Shown here in pieces: positions 30,295 through 33,909 of a stretch of 33,909 bases of DNA. Below the pieces are notes generated by a model that was not told the DNA's origin, did no database searches, and saw only the letters and a list, made by a program, of their open reading frames with translations. This stretch comes from Didymodactylos carnosus. Taxonomy: Eukaryota; Rotifera; Eurotatoria; Philodinida; Philodinidae. The stretch lies in assembly GCA_905250885.1 (NCBI GenBank), contig CAJNOQ010001259.1, positions 1-33,909 of the forward strand, given 5' to 3'. Made by a program: the position numbers and the translations under genes. The first letter of the stretch is position 1. The number at the start of each line of letters is the position of its first letter.

Positions 30295-30493
30295 TTATGC
30301 TAAATACATTGAGGCGTTGATTAAGCCCATTATTTCTGAATTTTGTATCTGTAGGTGTAGATTTTTTAAATGTGATATTGGAAAATCACAATTTTCGTTA
30401 ATCATTAACCATTCAATGTATTTTAATAATAGATTCAAAAAATTATTTGTAGTTTGAAGTGGTAGAAGGTTCTTCATCTTTCGTTTGACCACT
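30295..30493 (-). CDS. Possible terminal exon or gene fragment, unknown
   Basis: A strong-looking acceptor on the minus strand (a T-rich tract ending AACCTAATATAG at about 30494) leads into an open frame of 65 codons. It contains NNFLNLLLKYIEWLMINENC, then DFPISHLKNLHLQIQNSEIM, and stops with TAA at 30295-30297; ATAAA follows. Amino-acid composition is more balanced than in neighbouring frames and the Leu spacing in HLKNLHLQI hints at a leucine-rich repeat, which is speculative. No upstream exon in phase was found, so it may be a relic. Confidence 0.3.
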
Positions 30494-31741
30494 ATATTAG
30501 GTTCAAATAAGAAAAAAATCTAAGCAAATCAGTGATTTATTGAAGCAACTGTTCTCTAAAATAGAAATAGAATCTTGAACTATGTACTACTTATATTCTA
30601 TATGAATGTGAGTTATATTAAATGTTACAATAGTTATAGATTTTCATTGAAAAACTGATTACAAGAATGTTTACAAGAAAAATGGACATTTGTACAGAGA
30701 AATGAATAAAGATTTTCAACTTTATGAAATAATTAAATATAAATTATCGCTTTTTCATACAAATTAAAATGAATTAATCAACCATTCTAGAATGGTAATA
30801 GGAAAAACTAATTATAACTAAAATTGAGTCTTAACAAAATTGTTTCATTTGTAAATTTTGAAGCAAAAGAAGAAAAACATATCTACAAACAAACAAAAAA
30901 ATTAAATCGTAATGATTTTTTTTCTGCGTTTTTTACTAAGCCTTTTTTCACGACCAAACGTCTTATTTGTTTTATATTTGTCAATGTCCTATATATATCT
31001 CTGATTCAAACGCTGTATTCTTTTATACATATTATGAACGTGTATGTGTCTATGCATAATTGAAGTTCATTTGTTCTACTTCTTTCTTAGGTTTTTTTTT
31101 TTTTTTTTTTTTGTTTTTTTGAATAATGTTGTATACAACTAGTGTAACATTATTTTACATTAAATACTATATGAGAAATTTCAATGACATTTTTCGAGAG
31201 TTTGATAAATTTCTCTTTTGATTAATCTCTGATGTATCTGTTAACATTCTAAAAATTCGTTGTCATTTTGTTGGCATTTTCCTCCATCTTCATTTTCTAT
31301 TTCTTTTTTTAACATAATGTGTATATTCATTTCTTGTTCATCATTTGTCATGTCTTTATCCTAAAACTATATGCAATTTTTTTTTTTTTTTTGGCAAAAG
31401 GTCGGTTCAATAAAGAGAAAATTTTTATATTGTCTTGAACAATTTCTTATTTCTTTTATATGTACAAAAGGTGACTGTAAGAGTTAATATTAAACCTATA
31501 GATTCATGTGAACTTTTTTTAACATAGTTTTGAGATATATATTTATTCATCATTTCTTCTATAAATAGTTTAATTTGAAATGAGTTGAAAATATTACTTT
31601 TTTTTTCATTTTTATTCAATATTTTTTAATATATAAGTAAAAAATTAGATTAAAAGATTTTCTTCTAAAACTTTCAAAAAACAATTACATTATTCAATTT
31701 ATGAATTATAATATTATTATATCACTTTTATTCTAGATTTA
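30494..31741. other. Intergenic and 5' flank of the cysteine-rich protein gene
   Basis: AT-rich sequence with poly(T) runs near 31090-31118 and 31379-31392. TTTTATTCTAG ending at 31736, five bases before the ATG, is an acceptor-like sequence and suggests an unspotted 5' exon somewhere upstream. Confidence 0.4.
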
Positions 31742-33463
31742 ATGACAATGGTACTAAGTCGATCGTATTTGATATTTATAGTTTTGACTTCTCTATTAGA
31801 AATTAGCTTTATGTTAAAATGTTACGATGATAATAGTTATAATATTTCTGATAATCAATATCGTCCCCTGTTGATAGACAATTGTCATTCGTGCATGATT
31901 TTTATTGGACTATTATCAATAACAACAACAATAACAACAACAACAACTTTATCAATGACTGAAAAAGAATCGATAGTTTCTATTGACGACGATGATCTTG
32001 ACTATTATCGTAATAAACGTTTCGTTGACTATGTTAATGAAAATGTTCATATTTCTAAACGAATAACACTCTATCCATTTTCATCTATTACACGAAGTAA
32101 TCAACAACAGCAGCAACACCGTTATATATCGACTCGACGTTGTATTAAAGAAGAAGAATCACCCATATACGGTTATGATGATAAAAATTGCTTTTGTAAT
32201 ACGGATTATTGTAATACAAATATTGAACGTTGTAAACTTGAAATATCATTCAAACCAATGTTTCCGTGTTATGATGGTCTTACTAATTCATTGAAAATAC
32301 GTCAAAAATGTTGTAGTTGTCAAATACGTGTAATAAAAACGACGTATTATGGATCTAATTTACAATATCAATGTTTGACATTTGGACAAATTGATATTGA
32401 CAATAACAACGATAGTGAACAACAAAGTTGTACATGTCAAAAAGCAATGTGCAATGAAGATTTTCAAACGTGCAATCATCAACGTCAAAATTATTCTTTT
32501 AGAAAAAATAAACGAGTCGAAAATCTTACAACATCCACAATATCTTATTTTATATCTAATCCATTTTGGAATCGTTGGACATCCATACGAGAAGAAAATT
32601 ATAAGAATAAACAGTATGAAGAAAGTGCATCAACAACGACTACGATTGTTCCAGATTGGCAAAGAACTACAACTACAACTTCTATAACTAGTACATCTAC
32701 ATATTCGTTGATAGTCAATACGACTAGTTTAAATACACCTCTAGAGACAACAGAAAATATGACCGTAATGGAGTACATGCTAGAATCAACACCATCAGAT
32801 TTATATAATGAGACCGATGGCAAATTGATGATAATTAGTTTGGAAAATAGTACATCAGCGATTATTGAACAACAACAACCCATTGTCGAGGAGATAGTGG
32901 AAGCCACGACACAAACTGTTTGGACTACTCAACAAACACTTCAGGATGATCAAATAGTTATGGATTATACGAATGATACCGATCAAAATATGGTATTTGA
33001 AAAATTCAATGATAATAATCTTCCATATGATGAATCGATAGAAGAAGTTACAATTAATAACGATTTATTCTTAACTAATACTATCTCAAACTTGAATTCT
33101 TCACAACAGCATAACGTCGAAATTCTCGATCACATTTTACCTATCTTATTCAATACAACAACAGATTATTCGACGATCATTAATTATTCAAATACCAGTG
33201 ATTCATCATTGACAACATTCGTTTTTCGTACTTCTCAAACATCTTCCACTGTAAAACAACTTATTGAAAATACATTTGTATCTGTTCTACTTAAAAATTT
33301 TACTCAAAATTTTGAAAATAGACTCGAATCTCTCAATAACAACAAAAGTTCAATATCTTCAAATGACGTAATGCAATTAAAAGGCCGTTATAGTTCAGGT
33401 TATATGAAAATTTGTAGTCATTTACTTTTGTTTTGGTGTGTTTTTATCTTTCTTCTCGTTTAA
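31742..33463 (+). CDS. Secreted/surface protein with two three-finger-like cysteine modules and Thr/Ser-rich stalk
   Basis: The frame is 573 residues. Residues 1-24 are hydrophobic (SYLIFIVLTSLLE) and look like a signal peptide ending before KCYDD. Two modules share a spacing. The first has Cys at 27, 48, 51, 134, 150, 152, 157 and 164; the second at 176, 190/191, 193, 211, 230, 232, 237 and 244. Both start CYD and end C-x-C-x4-C-N-x5-C (CFCNTDYCN and CTCQKAMCN), the signature of Ly6/uPAR-type three-finger folds. The first is interrupted by a long loop with Thr and Gln runs. Residues 260-545 are Thr/Ser/Asn-rich with many N-glycosylation sites, and the C-terminus (555-573) is hydrophobic. A GPI anchor or single membrane helix would fit. 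The role is unknown; adhesion or ligand binding is a guess. Confidence 0.85.
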   Translation: MTMVLSRSYLIFIVLTSLLEISFMLKCYDDNSYNISDNQYRPLLIDNCHSCMIFIGLLSITTTITTTTTLSMTEKESIVSIDDDDLDYYRNKRFVDYVNENVHISKRITLYPFSSITRSNQQQQQHRYISTRRCIKEEESPIYGYDDKNCFCNTDYCNTNIERCKLEISFKPMFPCYDGLTNSLKIRQKCCSCQIRVIKTTYYGSNLQYQCLTFGQIDIDNNNDSEQQSCTCQKAMCNEDFQTCNHQRQNYSFRKNKRVENLTTSTISYFISNPFWNRWTSIREENYKNKQYEESASTTTTIVPDWQRTTTTTSITSTSTYSLIVNTTSLNTPLETTENMTVMEYMLESTPSDLYNETDGKLMIISLENSTSAIIEQQQPIVEEIVEATTQTVWTTQQTLQDDQIVMDYTNDTDQNMVFEKFNDNNLPYDESIEEVTINNDLFLTNTISNLNSSQQHNVEILDHILPILFNTTTDYSTIINYSNTSDSSLTTFVFRTSQTSSTVKQLIENTFVSVLLKNFTQNFENRLESLNNNKSSISSNDVMQLKGRYSSGYMKICSHLLLFWCVFIFLLV

Positions 33464-33780
33464 AAAATTGAAGCAAAGATTATAATTTAGATCTGTTTGA
33501 AAGTAAATGAAAAACTTTTCTGTACAATCTACATCAGACCATTGTAGTCTATCATTTATAGTATTAAAAAAGGCCAAAAAATCAGCTTCGAGAGAAGCAG
33601 TTATATATTTATGTTAAGTTTTCTTTCGTTTTTGTTATACAAGACATTTGTATATTTTTTATATATTGGCACAATTTCATGTTTAATGTTGAGCTATAAT
33701 GAGCTAATAAATAGAGAAGTGATCAATACTTATTTATGAAATTAACTAATCCTAATTATTTTAGAGAACAAATTAAATAC
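33464..33780. other. 3' flank of the cysteine-rich protein gene
   Basis: AT-rich sequence with AATAAA at 33706-33711, a candidate polyadenylation signal about 245 nt after the stop codon. Nothing else was recognised. Confidence 0.4.
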
Positions 33781-33909
33781 TCACGAGGGAACCCCACGAA
33801 GTGATTAAACGCTTTTTGCTCGGAATCTAGTGGGTTATAGGTTATCGACCATGCTGATTACGAATACGACCATGCGGCTTCCGCATAGCCCTTCGAAGAC
33901 CTGGTTTTC
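33781..33909. other. GC-richer edge sequence, possible truncated repeat
   Basis: Composition rises abruptly from AT-rich to near-balanced at CACGAGGGAACCCC. A short palindrome, ATGCGG-CTT-CCGCAT, occurs near 33873-33887. GACCATGC occurs twice (near 33847 and 33868). This could be the end of a mobile element or another gene feature cut by the window; it cannot be classified from 130 bases. Confidence 0.25.

Overview
This window looks like metazoan nuclear DNA, not prokaryotic. It is AT-rich (roughly 30% G+C by eye). Its clearest gene is a ten-exon junctophilin with GT-AG introns of 56 to 1746 nt, and it also carries an intronless rhodopsin-like receptor and many short non-autonomous repeats. 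A compact AT-rich invertebrate such as a bdelloid rotifer fits the receptor style, the short introns and the repeat content, but the taxon is a guess and a mite or another small invertebrate is possible.

Layout: 1-57 may hold the last exon of an upstream + strand gene. 1117-3173 (minus) is a four-exon gene for a 561-residue, mostly disordered protein. Its N-terminus resembles an RIIa-type docking helix and the protein weakly recalls vertebrate C8orf34. 3565-3765 is a foldback repeat. 4805-5977 (minus) is an intronless class A peptide-type GPCR. From about 6 to 16.8 kb there is no convincing intact gene. This stretch holds a 952-bp element with Transib-like ends and a CGGCG target duplication (7187-8138), one copy of a dispersed 156-bp repeat (8360-8515), a 901-bp element with inverted arms of more than 200 bp flanked by TA (11897-12797), a decayed coding fragment (14129-14440, minus), and tracts of a degenerate 13-16 bp minisatellite that switches orientation (14890-16045).

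16798-23482 (minus) is junctophilin: eight MORN motifs, an alpha-helical linker, a long low-complexity tail with a ten-glutamine run, and a C-terminal membrane anchor. The whole coding sequence was reconstructed at 1036 residues with every splice phase consistent. Its third intron carries a small inverted-repeat element (21259-21762).

From 23.5 to 31.7 kb the sequence is mainly low-complexity AT-rich DNA with an inverted second copy of the 156-bp repeat (26696-26853), a TA-rich inverted-repeat element (28024-28352) and two exon-like fragments of unknown origin (about 27020-27220 + and 30295-30493 -). 31742-33463 (+) encodes a secreted or surface-anchored protein with two parallel cysteine-rich modules of three-finger type and a Thr/Ser-rich stalk. 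The last ~130 bases become markedly more GC-rich and may be the edge of another repeat.

The genes have no evident functional linkage beyond being plausible membrane or signalling components. Junctophilin joins plasma membrane to endoplasmic or sarcoplasmic reticulum; the GPCR and the cysteine-rich protein would act at the cell surface. No RNA genes, CRISPR arrays or prokaryotic operons were recognised. The most noteworthy content is the set of distinct non-autonomous mobile or foldback elements, in particular the Transib-like one.
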